Shown in pieces: positions 18,980 through 27,686 of a stretch of DNA of 64,000 bases. The notes under the pieces are model-generated. The model did no database searches. It was not told the DNA's origin and worked only from the letters and a program-made list of their open reading frames with translations. This stretch comes from JBDIVL01 sp039794405 (GTDB taxonomy: Bacteria > Planctomycetota > Brocadiia > Brocadiales > Brocadiaceae). Each line of letters opens with the position of its first letter. Position 1 is the stretch's first letter. Where the stretch lies: the NCBI GenBank assembly GCA_039794405.1, contig JBDIVL010000016.1, positions 12,903 to 76,902 on the forward strand. The letters are read 5' to 3'. The translations under genes were made by a program, and so were the position numbers.

Positions 18980-19073
18980 AAGTTATCCCAAAACCTATTT
19001 CAATACTGGACACTTTTCTATATCTTCAAAAGACTATAGCTACTCAAGAGAAGTTTTTGAATACCTCCAGACT

Positions 19074-19170
19074 GGTTGGCACGGATAAACTGGTTTGTCC
19101 GTGCTTGTTTAAGTACGCACATGGGTATGAAATATAACACACTGACAAACAAAGTTTGTCAGTGCCACCC
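19074..19170 (+). repeat. Family A two-hairpin repeat, full copy
   Basis: GGTTGGCACGGATAAACTGG/TTTGTCCGTGC followed by CACTGACAAAC/GTTTGTCAGTGCCACCC. It has the same orientation as the copy at 8203 and shares the CTCCAGACTGG and AACTGGCTTAC flanks. It fills the gap between the kinase and its likely response regulator; no gene is seen in the rest of 18980-19443. Confidence 0.85.
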
Positions 19171-19443
19171 CAGGAACTGGCTTACGTATCATGATTTCTA
19201 TACTTATAAAAACCCAATCTTCGAATGATTATAGATACTCAATTGAGGTTTTGGGATGACCTCTAAGCATAAGTTTACGTATAGGATTAATGTCTTATTG
19301 TAGAAGCGAACCTTGTGTTCGCCTTGCCCTGTACGATTCAAAACGTTTCTGTTTATTTCCCGTTTGGATGGATACAAGGTTCACCCTTACAAAGGCGATA
19401 TAAAAAAGTTGTCGAAGACCCAAATTATCTAGGGATTTTTTCC

Positions 19444-20838
19444 ATGAAAACAAATACGATAAAAATACTGGTTGTTGACGATGAGGTTGGATACAGAAAA
19501 GTTCTGTACAATGCATTGACAGAACGCGGCTTTTCTGTCAAAACTGCTGAATCCGGAGAAGAGGCGCTCGATGAGCTGAAAAAACAGGAATTTCCTGTTG
19601 TCTTAATAGACATGAAGCTCCCTGGTGGAATTGACGGATTGGAATTACTTCAAAAGATTAAAGGAACATACAATTCTTCTGTATTGATAATGACTGCCTA
19701 CGGTGGAATAGAGACGGCTGTCGAGGCTATGAGACGCGGTGCATTTAATTATATTACAAAGCCCTTTAACCTTGATGAGATTATCCTCAATATTGAACGC
19801 TTGATTGCACAACAGAGAATTATTGAAGAGAATAAGTACCTTCATTCCGAGTTAGAAAAGGTCTATGGCCTGAAAAAGATTGTAGGCAGCTCCAGAGAAA
19901 TTCAGAAGGTATTGGATATGATTTCGAGGGTTGCTTTTAGTGCTGCTACGGTATTGATTACTGGAGAGAGTGGTACGGGAAAGGAACTTGTTGCCAGGGC
20001 AATACATTTTACCGGGAACCGGAAGGATAAAAAATTTATCGTTATTAACTGTGCTACCCTGTCTGAAAATCTTCTTGAGAGTGAATTATTTGGCCACGTT
20101 AAGGGTGCCTTTACCGGAGCTATTAAAGATAAAAAAGGATTATTTGAAGAGGCGGACGGTGGTACCCTGTTCATGGATGAGATTGGCGATATTCCGAAAT
20201 CAGTCCAGGCAAAAATACTGCGTGTTTTACAGGAGGGTGAATTTATTTCTCTGGGAGACACAGTAACAAAGAAAGTAGATGTACGTATTATTGCGGCAAC
20301 AAACCAGGACTTGTTAAAGCAGGTACAGCAAAAAGAATTTCGTGAAGATTTATACTATCGCTTAAATGTCATTGACATCAAAATGCCGCCATTGAGAGAA
20401 AGAAAAGAAGATATCCCGCTCCTTGTTAAACACTTCATAGAAAAGTATAACAAGAAAGAAAATAAACAGATCAAAGGGTTATCTCCGGAAGTAGAAAAGG
20501 AGTTTTATAACTACAACTGGCCTGGTAATGTTCGTGAACTTGAAAATGTAATAGAGAGGGTAATTACCTTGACAAATGAAGATATTATATCGTTACCGGT
20601 CTTACCCTTAGTAAAAAGGGAGGGAAACAATAGAGATACAGAAGATATGCTATTTGCCCAACCATATAAAGATGCAAGGAGAAAGGCTATCGATTCATTT
20701 AACATAAAATATATAGCAAATGTCCTCAATAAAACCAATGGAAATGTGACGTATGCAGCGAAAGAAAGTGGAATTGAGCGCCAGTATCTCCAGCGTATGC
20801 TGAAGCGGTACAATATCAAATCAAAAGAGACTTTTTAA
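19444..20838 (+). CDS. NtrC-family sigma-54-dependent response regulator
   Basis: A 464-residue regulator when started at ATG 19444 (MKTNTIKILVVDDE). An in-frame upstream extension to 19315 runs through repeat-like DNA and has no receiver homology, so I reject it. The receiver has D11/D12-type acidic residues, phospho-acceptor D56 and K106. The AAA+ domain has GESGTGKE (174-181), GAFTGA (221-226) and a LFMDEIGD Walker B. A Fis-type HTH is at the C-terminus (NVTYAAKESGIERQYLQRML). It pairs naturally with the kinase 465 bp upstream. This AtoC/ZraR-type pair together with rpoN at 41302 points to sigma-54 control. Targets are not known. Confidence 0.92.
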   Translation: MKTNTIKILVVDDEVGYRKVLYNALTERGFSVKTAESGEEALDELKKQEFPVVLIDMKLPGGIDGLELLQKIKGTYNSSVLIMTAYGGIETAVEAMRRGAFNYITKPFNLDEIILNIERLIAQQRIIEENKYLHSELEKVYGLKKIVGSSREIQKVLDMISRVAFSAATVLITGESGTGKELVARAIHFTGNRKDKKFIVINCATLSENLLESELFGHVKGAFTGAIKDKKGLFEEADGGTLFMDEIGDIPKSVQAKILRVLQEGEFISLGDTVTKKVDVRIIAATNQDLLKQVQQKEFREDLYYRLNVIDIKMPPLRERKEDIPLLVKHFIEKYNKKENKQIKGLSPEVEKEFYNYNWPGNVRELENVIERVITLTNEDIISLPVLPLVKREGNNRDTEDMLFAQPYKDARRKAIDSFNIKYIANVLNKTNGNVTYAAKESGIERQYLQRMLKRYNIKSKETF

Positions 20839-20912
20839 GAAAGCAACACAAATAAAAATCTCATTATTTAAACAGTTTTCAGAGTGACACGGACAGGCCT
20901 TGTCCCTGTATG

Positions 20913-20960
20913 TTTTAACAGTGTAGTGGCAAGGCGCGCCTTGCCACTACACTGTTAAAA
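20913..20960. repeat. Perfect 48 bp palindrome (family F)
   Basis: A perfect inverted repeat: arms of 22 bp (TTTTAACAGTGTAGTGGCAA plus GG) around CGCG. A second, slightly mutated copy lies at 56107-56145. It is followed directly by GCCTCAAGGCCTAATTTAA, a variant of the motif seen at 9338, 9482, 23823 and 63954. It may also end transcription from the regulator gene, though it lacks a T-tract. Confidence 0.85.
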
Positions 20961-21022
20961 GTTGCCTCAAGGCCTAATTTAAGAAAAGATGGCTTACAGT
21001 AGTCATTATTATTTATGATACC

Positions 21023-22711
21023 TTACAGTCTTCCGGATCTTAGAATACCAACTGCAAGTCCTAGTCCCAGTATACCTGCAAAGACAAATCCCAGAATACC
21101 TAATACAGAAAAGCCATATACCAGGGGGCCTCTGTTAGACATAATAATAAGGGAAGAACCAATTATAAGAGCGGAGATAACCAGGCTGAAAGAGATACGG
21201 TTACTGGATTTATCCATTTCGGATATTAGCTTTGACAGCCCTTGATGTTCAAACTCGATCTTTAGCCTTCCTGTTTTTATCTTTTTAACAATCTCATACG
21301 CATCCTTTGGAATAATCTTTAGGATATCTAACAATTCTGAAGAATACTCTCCTACGTCTCTGAGTATCCGTTTTGGATCGTACCTTTCATGCACGAGCCT
21401 CTCTATAAACGGTCTTGTATAGGCAACGATATTAAATTCCGGATCCAGTTGCCGGGCGATGCCATCCATAGTTGCAAGGGCCTTGATGAGAACGTGAAAT
21501 TGAGAGGGGATCTTTAGCTTATGCCGTATCATGAGGTCAATGACCTGGGGCAGTATCAGGGAGATATCAATCTGTTTCAAGGGTATATCATAATAGCGTT
21601 CAATGAAATCATTAACCTCGTATTTGAAATTTTGTATGGGTTTCTCACCCGTGAAAGAACCAAGCTTCTCTAGTTCCTTTAAGATTCCGTTGACATTTTT
21701 CGTCGATGTGGCAATCAAGAGACTTACGATGCTATCACGGGTATCTTCATCAAGCCTGCCTACAATTCCGAAGTCTACAAAGGCAATAGCATTGTTAGGC
21801 AGGATGAAGATGTTTCCCGGATGTGGATCTGCATGAAAGAATCCATCAATGAATATTTGTTGGAGTATTGCATTGGCTCCATTTGCGGCAATGGCTTTCC
21901 TTTCCTCATACGGGTGAGTCTGGCTTAGGTAATCATTGAGCCTGATACCTTTGATCTCTTCTGTGGTAATAACCTTACACTTTGTGTAGTCCCAGAATAC
22001 CGTAGGAGCATGAACCGTTGTACTATCCTTAAAGTTTTTGCAAAACTTGTCAATATTGTGCGCTTCGTACCGAAAATCTATCTCCTTTGTAATGATGCGG
22101 GAAAACTCATCAATGATTGTGATGGGGTCAAAGGTCTTTAAATCCTGCATGTATCGATTGGCTAATTGGGCCAAGGTATAAAGGATATCCATGTCGGTTT
22201 CAATGATTATGCGAATATCGGGCCTCTGTACCTTAACGGCTACATTTTCACCGCTTTTTAATTGTGCACGGTGTACCTGACCCAGTGAGGCAGCAGCAAA
22301 AGGAACAGGATCAAATGAAGAAAATAAATCTTCAGGATAACATCCAAATGATTCCTTTATTTGTTTTTTGGCGTCTTCATAATGAAATGGGGGTACCCGG
22401 TCCTGCAGTTTGCTCAGTTCATCGCAAAAATCCTGAGGGATTAGATCGGGCCGGGTGCTGAGGATCTGGCCGAGTTTTATAAAAGTCGGACCAAGCTCTT
22501 CCAGCACCTTTCTGAGGCGGACAGACCGGGATTCCTGAGGTTCTGTAAAACGCCGGAATATGCGCGTTTTGATGATACCCCTGCCAATGATGTACCCTTC
22601 TAAATGAAGTTGTTGAATAACAAAACCAAAACCATGCTTGGTTAATATCCTGAGAATTTGGTTGAGGCGCCGTATATCACGGATCTTTTGGCCTATTTTT
22701 CTCAGTTGCAT
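21023..22711 (-). CDS. ubiB: UbiB/ABC1/ADCK-family atypical kinase
   Basis: A 562-residue UbiB-family protein. It has the family's KxGQ-type LGPTFIKLGQILSTRPDL segment, the alanine-rich nucleotide loop AAASLGQVHRA with the VAVKVQRP lysine, HADPHPGN in the catalytic loop, and the metal-binding DFG of FVDFGIVGRLD. Two hydrophobic helices lie near the C-terminus (about 505-560). The family supports ubiquinone or other isoprenoid-lipid biosynthesis, probably as an ATPase at the membrane. Its start overlaps the end of the phasin-like gene by 10 bp, so the two are coupled. Confidence 0.9.
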   Translation of the reverse strand: MQLRKIGQKIRDIRRLNQILRILTKHGFGFVIQQLHLEGYIIGRGIIKTRIFRRFTEPQESRSVRLRKVLEELGPTFIKLGQILSTRPDLIPQDFCDELSKLQDRVPPFHYEDAKKQIKESFGCYPEDLFSSFDPVPFAAASLGQVHRAQLKSGENVAVKVQRPDIRIIIETDMDILYTLAQLANRYMQDLKTFDPITIIDEFSRIITKEIDFRYEAHNIDKFCKNFKDSTTVHAPTVFWDYTKCKVITTEEIKGIRLNDYLSQTHPYEERKAIAANGANAILQQIFIDGFFHADPHPGNIFILPNNAIAFVDFGIVGRLDEDTRDSIVSLLIATSTKNVNGILKELEKLGSFTGEKPIQNFKYEVNDFIERYYDIPLKQIDISLILPQVIDLMIRHKLKIPSQFHVLIKALATMDGIARQLDPEFNIVAYTRPFIERLVHERYDPKRILRDVGEYSSELLDILKIIPKDAYEIVKKIKTGRLKIEFEHQGLSKLISEMDKSSNRISFSLVISALIIGSSLIIMSNRGPLVYGFSVLGILGFVFAGILGLGLAVGILRSGRL

Positions 22712-23034
22712 GAAGAGTCTGTTCCCTTCTTTTCCTGCGACTCTAGTTTCGCTATAAGCTCTTCGAGTTTTTTCTGTATTTGCTGAAGCTCGCTTCGTGT
22801 TGGAATATCGAACTTGTGGAGCGCCTTTTCCACGATCTCTTCAATCTTTGTTTCAACCTCTTTTTTGCTCGACAGGATTTTGTTGATTATCTCGTTGACC
22901 TGTACCTTTGCTTCATCTCTCTTAATTTCTCCCTTTTTTACCATCTCATCGATGAGTTCCTCGATATCCTCTTTTTTTACCGATAATATACCAAAACCAA
23001 GATTCATTGCCTTTTTCAGAATATCTGACATCAT
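22702..23034 (-). CDS. Phasin-like coiled-coil protein
   Basis: A 110-residue, all-helical, charged protein (MVKKGEIKRDEAKVQVNEI...) like the small phasin-superfamily proteins often found just upstream of ubiB genes. It starts after a good GGAGGAAAA site. The C-terminal half is a coiled coil with EL/KL heptads. It may be a structural or regulatory partner of the UbiB-like kinase or a granule-surface protein; no polyhydroxyalkanoate gene is in the window, so granule binding is unsupported. Confidence 0.65.
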   Translation of the reverse strand: MMSDILKKAMNLGFGILSVKKEDIEELIDEMVKKGEIKRDEAKVQVNEIINKILSSKKEVETKIEEIVEKALHKFDIPTRSELQQIQKKLEELIAKLESQEKKGTDSSCN

Positions 23035-23054
23035 ATTTTTTCCTCCACAGTAAT

Positions 23055-23621
23055 TTATTCCAAAAGGACCAGGCCGTAAATGTTTACCTCATCACTTTTA
23101 TCCTTCAGGGTTTGAATTTTTAAATTGTGATTTCTTGCCGTCTGATAAACATCGATACCACAGGCTTCCATGGAAGGTCTTGCCTCTTCTGTTCGGGTAC
23201 AGGATGAGCTTGTTATGCAGTTCTCACATAACATACAAGGACCGGCACCAAGGCCAAAGGCCTTATAAAATCCCAGAGAAAATGCCTCTTTTTCAATCAC
23301 GGCAGTAATATAACGCATTTGCCAGCTCATATGCCCATGAAGAAGTAATGCCTTATGATATTCTCCAAGAATTTCTTTCATTTCTTCGTATGAGGGTGAA
23401 TGGGGAGGGCAGGTAAGCTTTTTCCCGTATTCTTCGCATCCGTATTTGCATTTTAATTGAACCCACCGTCCGGTAACAATCGTCTTGGTATGTATTACCA
23501 CCGCCTGCTCACAGCCGAGTTCCACAGCCTTTTTTATCAAGACATGAGACAGGTTATTGGAGTCCCGGTGTAATGCTGTGGAGTATTGGACATCAGGTAT
23601 TGGTGCATCTGGGAAATGCAT
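23055..23621 (-). CDS. DUF2284 cysteine-rich metal-binding protein
   Basis: A 188-residue protein with the DUF2284 cysteine pattern: KCKYGCEEYGKKLTCPP in the middle and PCMLCENCITSSSC nearer the C-terminus. Eight or more cysteines in CX3-9C arrays suggest an iron-sulfur or zinc site, by family analogy. The physiological role is unknown. It lies 20 bp upstream of the phasin-like gene and is probably the first gene of this three-gene operon. Confidence 0.8.
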   Translation of the reverse strand: MHFPDAPIPDVQYSTALHRDSNNLSHVLIKKAVELGCEQAVVIHTKTIVTGRWVQLKCKYGCEEYGKKLTCPPHSPSYEEMKEILGEYHKALLLHGHMSWQMRYITAVIEKEAFSLGFYKAFGLGAGPCMLCENCITSSSCTRTEEARPSMEACGIDVYQTARNHNLKIQTLKDKSDEVNIYGLVLLE

Positions 23622-24019
23622 ACGTAAATCTCCTTACAGGAATTCTTCCGGATAATCAATGTACTATAAACGAGGTGGAGTGTTTAATCAAATATTTTTT
23701 CTGAAACTACCCTGCATAACTAATTCTTCGTAAATCTTTTAGCTGATAGTTTCCTGGGTTCATCGGGTTTCTTGAGTTTCTTGGGTAACTCAAGAAACTG
23801 TGTTAACTCAATGAACCGAGTTGCCGAAGGCCTAACTTAACGTTAGGAATCTCAAACCCGTGTGATATGTCTTAATAGGGTTTTGGGATGACTTCCCGGC
23901 ATGGTGGCACGGACAACTTTGTTTGTCCGTGTCCTCTCCACAAGGGTTGGTTCAATCTACAAGATTGAACCAACCTTTAAGGGAATTCAGGGAATGATTT
24001 TCTATAGAAAGACATTTTA
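23622..24019. repeat. Gap with three repeat types
   Basis: No gene is seen. About 23758-23818 holds a TTCATCGGGTTTCTTGAGTT hairpin with its inverse; 23820-23848 a GTTGCCGAAGGCCTAACTTA motif; 23903-23934 a half copy of the family A hairpin (GGTGGCACGGACAA...); 23945-23976 the family B hairpin (GGTTGGTTCAATC/GATTGAACCAACC). Related family B hairpins occur near 39156 and 62620. Confidence 0.7.
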
Positions 24020-24047
24020 TTGACAGATGCAGTTCAAAAAGTATAAT
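24020..24047 (+). promoter_or_regulatory. Sigma-70 promoter for radC, probably leaderless
   Basis: TTGACA at 24020-24025 and TATAAT at 24042-24047, both full consensus, are separated by 16 bp. The ATG of radC at 24056 is only 9 bp after the -10 box, where transcription would start, so the message would have almost no 5' leader. Confidence 0.75.
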
Positions 24048-24055
24048 CTGTGGAT

Positions 24056-24754
24056 ATGAAAGGGGAAGAGAAACGACCTACCATCAAGCAACTTCCTACT
24101 CACGAGCGGCCTCGGGAGAGATTAATCCAAAATGGTGATGAGTATCTGACGGATGCCGAACTTTTAGGTATCATCATCCGTGATGGAACATCAAACTACA
24201 GTGCTGTTGATTTGGCCCAGAAGCTTCTGTCGGAGTACGGTGATTTCCGAAGATTAAGTACGGTTTCTATTCATGAATTATGTAAGGTGAAGGGGATAGG
24301 TCCGGCACGGGCTGCACAAATTAAGGCGACGCTGGCTATTGCCAAGCGCTTTTCTACCATCTCAGTAAAACCTTTCCAGCAATTTAAGTGCAGCAAGGAT
24401 ATCTTTAACCATTTCCATGAGCGGCTGCGGGGAAAGAAACAAGAAATCTTTCTGTCCGTTCTGCTTGACAACAAAAACCGCATCATAAGGGAATCTACCA
24501 TTTCCACGGGTAGTTTGACTTCCAGTATTGTCCATCCCAGAGAGGTATTCAACCCTGCGATTAAGGAATCTGCAGCTTCAGTAATCTTTGTGCATAATCA
24601 TCCTTCCGGAGACCCCGAGCCCAGTAGAGAAGATATTCAAACAACCCATCGGTTATTAGAAGTTGGAGATATTGTCGGTATTAAAGTCCTGGATCATATT
24701 GTTATAGGTAATGAATGTTTTGTGAGTTTTAAGGATAAAGGGATTATATCGTGA
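24056..24754 (+). CDS. radC: RadC-family JAB/MPN-domain protein
   Basis: A RadC-like protein of about 232 residues. An N-terminal helix-hairpin-helix segment (KGIGPARAAQIKATL) precedes a JAB metalloprotease-like domain with E...VHNHPSGDPEPSREDI, the HxHxxGxxxxS...D zinc motif. The family is named for a DNA-repair phenotype but its cellular role is unsettled. A GTG at 24050 extends it by two residues; I prefer ATG 24056 because it fits the predicted transcription start. A MITE-like element follows. Confidence 0.92.
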   Translation: MKGEEKRPTIKQLPTHERPRERLIQNGDEYLTDAELLGIIIRDGTSNYSAVDLAQKLLSEYGDFRRLSTVSIHELCKVKGIGPARAAQIKATLAIAKRFSTISVKPFQQFKCSKDIFNHFHERLRGKKQEIFLSVLLDNKNRIIRESTISTGSLTSSIVHPREVFNPAIKESAASVIFVHNHPSGDPEPSREDIQTTHRLLEVGDIVGIKVLDHIVIGNECFVSFKDKGIIS

Positions 24755-24802
24755 AGGCTTTTGATGCTTTTGGCAATTTTTGTTTTTTGCAAATCCTTTT
24801 TT

Positions 24803-24954
24803 GTAACAGTGTAGTTTTTTTGAAAAAGTAGGGGCGAAGCATTTGCCAGTTTGGGTATGAACGCATGTATGCCAATGTATATTAAATGCTTCGCTCCTAC
24901 ACTATGCAGCAAACATCGCTATTATTGGAATTTTTCAAAAAACTACATTGTTAC
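24803..24954 (+). mobile_element. MITE-like element, copy 2
   Basis: A 152 bp unit bounded by GTAACAGTGTAGTTTTTTT and the inverse TCAAAAAACTACATTGTTAC. Inside are inverted GGGGCGAAGCATTTGCC / AAATGCTTCGCTCC blocks. It is the reverse complement, with few differences, of the element at 29591. No open frame is inside. Confidence 0.8.
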
Positions 24955-25029
24955 CCTTCTTTAATAGAAAAGCCGTGAGTTATTGTGATATACAGAGTTT
25001 TGTCTGTATTTTGTAAGTGAAGAACGTTC

Positions 25030-25854
25030 ATGAATAATAAGCAACTCATATTCGTAGGAGGGCTCCACAGGAGCAGCACCTCTCTTATACACGAGATTCT
25101 TCGGTCGCACCCTGCAATCCGTGGGTTTGCAAACACGGGGGTTCTTCAGGACGAGGGGCAACATTTACAAACCGTTTATCCGACAGCCAAGGTGTTTGGT
25201 GGTGCTGGCCGTTTTGGATTCAATAAGGCCTCTTTTATGGATGAACAACACCCTCTTGCAACATCAGAAAGCGCAGCAAGATTGTTTCAGGAATGGAGTA
25301 ATTATTGGAATACTACGAAAGAGTATTTGATAGAGAAATCCCCCCCGAATTTGGTACGGACTAGGTTTTTACAGCGGATTTTCCCTAAGTCTATGTTCAT
25401 CATAATCCTCCGTCATCCAATAGCCGTAGCATATGCAACGAGGAAGTGGAGCAAAACCGACATACCCTCTCTCATTGAACACAGCTTGCGCTGCTATGAG
25501 CGGTTCAGAGAGGACATACCTGTTTTGAGTAAAGTCTATATACTTCGTTACGAAGAGTTTGTTTTAGAACCAAAACACCATATTCGAGCGCTACTCAGGT
25601 GGATTGGAATCGAACCGTTTGAGTTTCAACATGAAGTCCAGCCAAGTATCAACGATAAATATTTTGCATTATGGGAGTCAGATCGCCACAGTCCTTCGAA
25701 GAAGTTGTTTGGTGTCTTTACTGTTTTATTCAGGAGATTTAAGGAATTTGAAAAAAGAGCCAATGTATTTGGTTATAGTATAGATACACCAGAAAATTTG
25801 CTGCCAATCGGTTGTCCCGGGCCGCATGATAATTCGCTACATCGGGTACCATAA
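25030..25854 (+). CDS. Sulfotransferase, copy 4
   Basis: A 274-residue sulfotransferase-family protein. The PAPS loop is FVGGLHRSSTSLIHEIL (about 8-24) and the second motif is IIILRHPIAVAYATRKW in the middle, which fits the Sulfotransfer_3 group (HRSGTS type). It is 13 kb from the main cluster and lies inside the MITE-bracketed cassette, so it may have been moved there. Acceptor unknown. It starts at ATG 25030 after AAGTGAAGAACG. Confidence 0.82.
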   Translation: MNNKQLIFVGGLHRSSTSLIHEILRSHPAIRGFANTGVLQDEGQHLQTVYPTAKVFGGAGRFGFNKASFMDEQHPLATSESAARLFQEWSNYWNTTKEYLIEKSPPNLVRTRFLQRIFPKSMFIIILRHPIAVAYATRKWSKTDIPSLIEHSLRCYERFREDIPVLSKVYILRYEEFVLEPKHHIRALLRWIGIEPFEFQHEVQPSINDKYFALWESDRHSPSKKLFGVFTVLFRRFKEFEKRANVFGYSIDTPENLLPIGCPGPHDNSLHRVP

Positions 25855-25991
25855 ATGGCACCACGGAGCCGGGTATGGGGTTGTCCAAAAAATTTAAAAG
25901 AAGGACTTGAGTAAATAGGAACTTATGATAGAGTAGGGTAAGAACACAAGATAATTTTAGGAAGCGAAGGTATAAGAAGAGGAGGAGAGAA

Positions 25992-26144
25992 ATGGAGACC
26001 AAAGCCCTATTTGAAGACGTAAAACCATTGGCAGGAGGAAAGAGGCAGAAAAAGGCAAGTGCACCCGTGTTTAAGGAATACAGTCAAAACCAACGGATGT
26101 TATTGCCACCGAACTATGAAAATTTCTTAAAAAAAGTCGCATAA
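25992..26144 (+). pseudogene. N-terminal fragment of an IS1182-like transposase
   Basis: A 50-residue frame with a strong GGAGGAGAG site. Its C-terminal half, FKEYSQNQRMLLPPNYENFL, resembles the conserved start of IS1182-group transposases (F..Y...Q..LLPP). It then stops, and nothing of the DDE domain follows, so this is a relic or a small stand-alone protein. The identification rests on a short match. Confidence 0.45.
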
Positions 26145-26174
26145 AAGCTCTACACCTTTAAACGCAAAAAGGTC

Positions 26175-26203
26175 TTGACTTCAGGGGCGCACTACACTAT
26201 AAA
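26175..26203 (+). promoter_or_regulatory. Possible sigma-70 promoter
   Basis: TTGACT at 26175-26180 and TATAAA at 26198-26203 with a 17 bp spacer, about 78 bp before the ATG of the secreted unknown protein. This is close to consensus; the only support is the sequence. Confidence 0.5.
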
Positions 26204-26280
26204 CAGAAAAGAAATGTTTAGGACTTGTATAATGGAATAGCACGTTTACCCTTGAACCAGAAATAGAAAGGAAAGGTAAA

Positions 26281-26844
26281 ATGATCTATAAAAGCATAAA
26301 GGAGAACATAGAGTTTGGTTTACTCGCGATCTTTGGATACTATCTAGTCTGTTTATTGTTGCCAACCCTTGCTAATGTACAGGCTGGTATAACTATTACA
26401 GATAAAAAATATATTGTTCAATCCGCAAAAGACAACCTTCAAAAATTTCAAGACAAAACGGTAGATAGTCTATTACCAGATTATGTCCGTAGTTCTTTGG
26501 AGCAGTATCGGGAACTGTTACAGCAAGCCGCCAAAATCGATAAATTAAATGATACAGAAATAAAAGAGTTGGCGAATGAATGTGAAAGGATTTTTAATAA
26601 CCTCCATTATGCTGTACAAAAAGAGAAAATTCATGAGGAAAAAACAGGAAGAAGAAGTAGTATGACTGATCGCTTAAGTAATTGCGAGAACGGCCACTCA
26701 AGATGTATAAGACAACAGGCTCCTGATGACTGGTTTGGCAGGTTCAATTGTGATTTAGAGGCATCGAGCTGTGTGTTTGGAGCCTATATAGAAGCAGCAA
26801 ATAATGAGCGGCGAGATAGTAGTAGTCAATCATTAAAAGATTGA
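26281..26844 (+). CDS. Secreted or membrane-anchored protein of unknown function
   Basis: A 187-residue protein I do not recognise. It starts at ATG 26281 after GGAAAGGTAAA. A hydrophobic segment (about 13-36, ending LPTLANVQA) acts as a signal peptide or anchor. The middle is helical and charged. The last third has a four-cysteine group (CENGHSRC ... CDLEASSC) spaced to allow two disulfides or a metal site. The C-terminus is polar. It ends 19 bp inside the opposite-strand DUF433 gene. It is surrounded by mobile and toxin-antitoxin relics, so it may be accessory cargo. Confidence 0.6.
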   Translation: MIYKSIKENIEFGLLAIFGYYLVCLLLPTLANVQAGITITDKKYIVQSAKDNLQKFQDKTVDSLLPDYVRSSLEQYRELLQQAAKIDKLNDTEIKELANECERIFNNLHYAVQKEKIHEEKTGRRSSMTDRLSNCENGHSRCIRQQAPDDWFGRFNCDLEASSCVFGAYIEAANNERRDSSSQSLKD

Positions 26845-27098
26845 TGGTAAGCAGGAAATTCCAGTATAAATGCCGGCAGATTACCGGGGTTATCCCTTAT
26901 CAACTGCCCTGTCGCTTGTGTTTTTGCGAAGGATTCCAACTTGAGAAATGGGTACTCATTTAATATCTCATCTTCTGTTTTACCATAGGCTGGTTTCTCA
27001 AGGATTATTTCTACGGGCAATCTTGTGCCTTTGACTACGGGCTTTCCAAACATTATTTTTGGATTTGCTTCTATCCTGCTCAATAACCTTTTTTTCAT
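26826..27098 (-). CDS. DUF433-family protein (VapB45-like antitoxin), altered C-terminus
   Basis: A 90-residue frame when started at ATG 27098 (MKKRLLSRIEANP), which has AGAAGGAAA 6-9 bases upstream. Residues 8-55 match the DUF433 core: RIEANPKIMFGKPVVKGTRL with VEIILE and DEILNEYPFL. After that, the usual helix is replaced by a tail without resemblance (ATGQLIRDNPGNLP...), so the C-terminus is probably frameshifted or replaced. DUF433 proteins are usually paired with DUF5615 PIN-like proteins, and a broken one lies just upstream. Confidence 0.65.
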   Translation of the reverse strand: MKKRLLSRIEANPKIMFGKPVVKGTRLPVEIILEKPAYGKTEDEILNEYPFLKLESFAKTQATGQLIRDNPGNLPAFILEFPAYHQSFND

Positions 27099-27111
27099 GT
27101 ATCGTTTCCTT

Positions 27112-27335
27112 CTAAAGCGGTGTAAACCAGAATCTGTCTTTATTAACCGCAACAAAGTGTCTTGTTATTTTGCCTTTGTAAGTAGCAAGAAGCTTCTTAG
27201 TAAAGTTCCTTTTTTGCGACCTGACCTTTCATCCAGATGTGGATTTGCCTCAGTCATCCATTTAATATCATACTCTAAATTTTTCAATTCATCTATGATA
27301 GGTTTTTCTATAGTAACATCCGCAAGGAGTTTCAA
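27112..27335 (-). pseudogene. Internally deleted DUF5615 (PIN-like) protein
   Basis: Reading leftward from TTG 27335: KLLADVTIEKPIIDELKNLE and MTEANPHLDE match the start of DUF5615 PIN-like proteins. The frame runs out into unrelated sequence and stops near 27160. In another frame, ITRHFVAVNKDRFWFTPL, ending TAG at 27112, matches the family's C-terminus. The middle, with the central acidic residues, is missing. The order (DUF5615 first, DUF433 second) is the reverse of most such pairs. Confidence 0.55.
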
Positions 27336-27360
27336 TAAAGGTTTCTGCGGACCCCTTGTT

Positions 27361-27506
27361 TATAGTATCCAATAGATGAAACCGAGCAGAATATAATGAA
27401 ACCAAATAAAATGAACCAGGATTTGATTACACCATCACGGACAAACAAGTTTGTCCGTGCCACCCGATCTAAAATACTGTTCGGTTTCATCGTTTGAATA
27501 CTATAA
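27361..27506. repeat. Composite inverted repeat containing a family A half copy
   Basis: Outer arms TATAGTATCCAATAGATGAA at 27361 and TTCATCGTTTGAATACTATA near 27487 enclose CACGGACAAACAAGTTTGTC at about 27436, a half copy of the family A hairpin. One repeat appears to sit within another. Confidence 0.65.
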
Positions 27507-27686
27507 TTATACTAATGTCCCACAATTCTGTAAGAATAGTTGAAGGATAAATAGGAAAGACGTAAGGTATCTATGAAGATACATTGAGACCATATTTATA
27601 TATCTAACAGTTCCATTTTTAAAAAAGTGCTCACGCCATGAGTAAAAGAATATATTTTAGAAAATATTTATAGGCCGACAAAACGC

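Noticed and set aside
19315..19443. N-terminal extension of the second NtrC-type regulator
   Set aside because: The added residues lie outside the receiver fold and the DNA is repeat-like; ATG 19444 starts exactly where the receiver begins.
21015..21245. 76-codon rightward frame opposite the end of the UbiB-like gene
   Set aside because: It is the antisense shadow of the C-terminal membrane helices of the UbiB-like protein.
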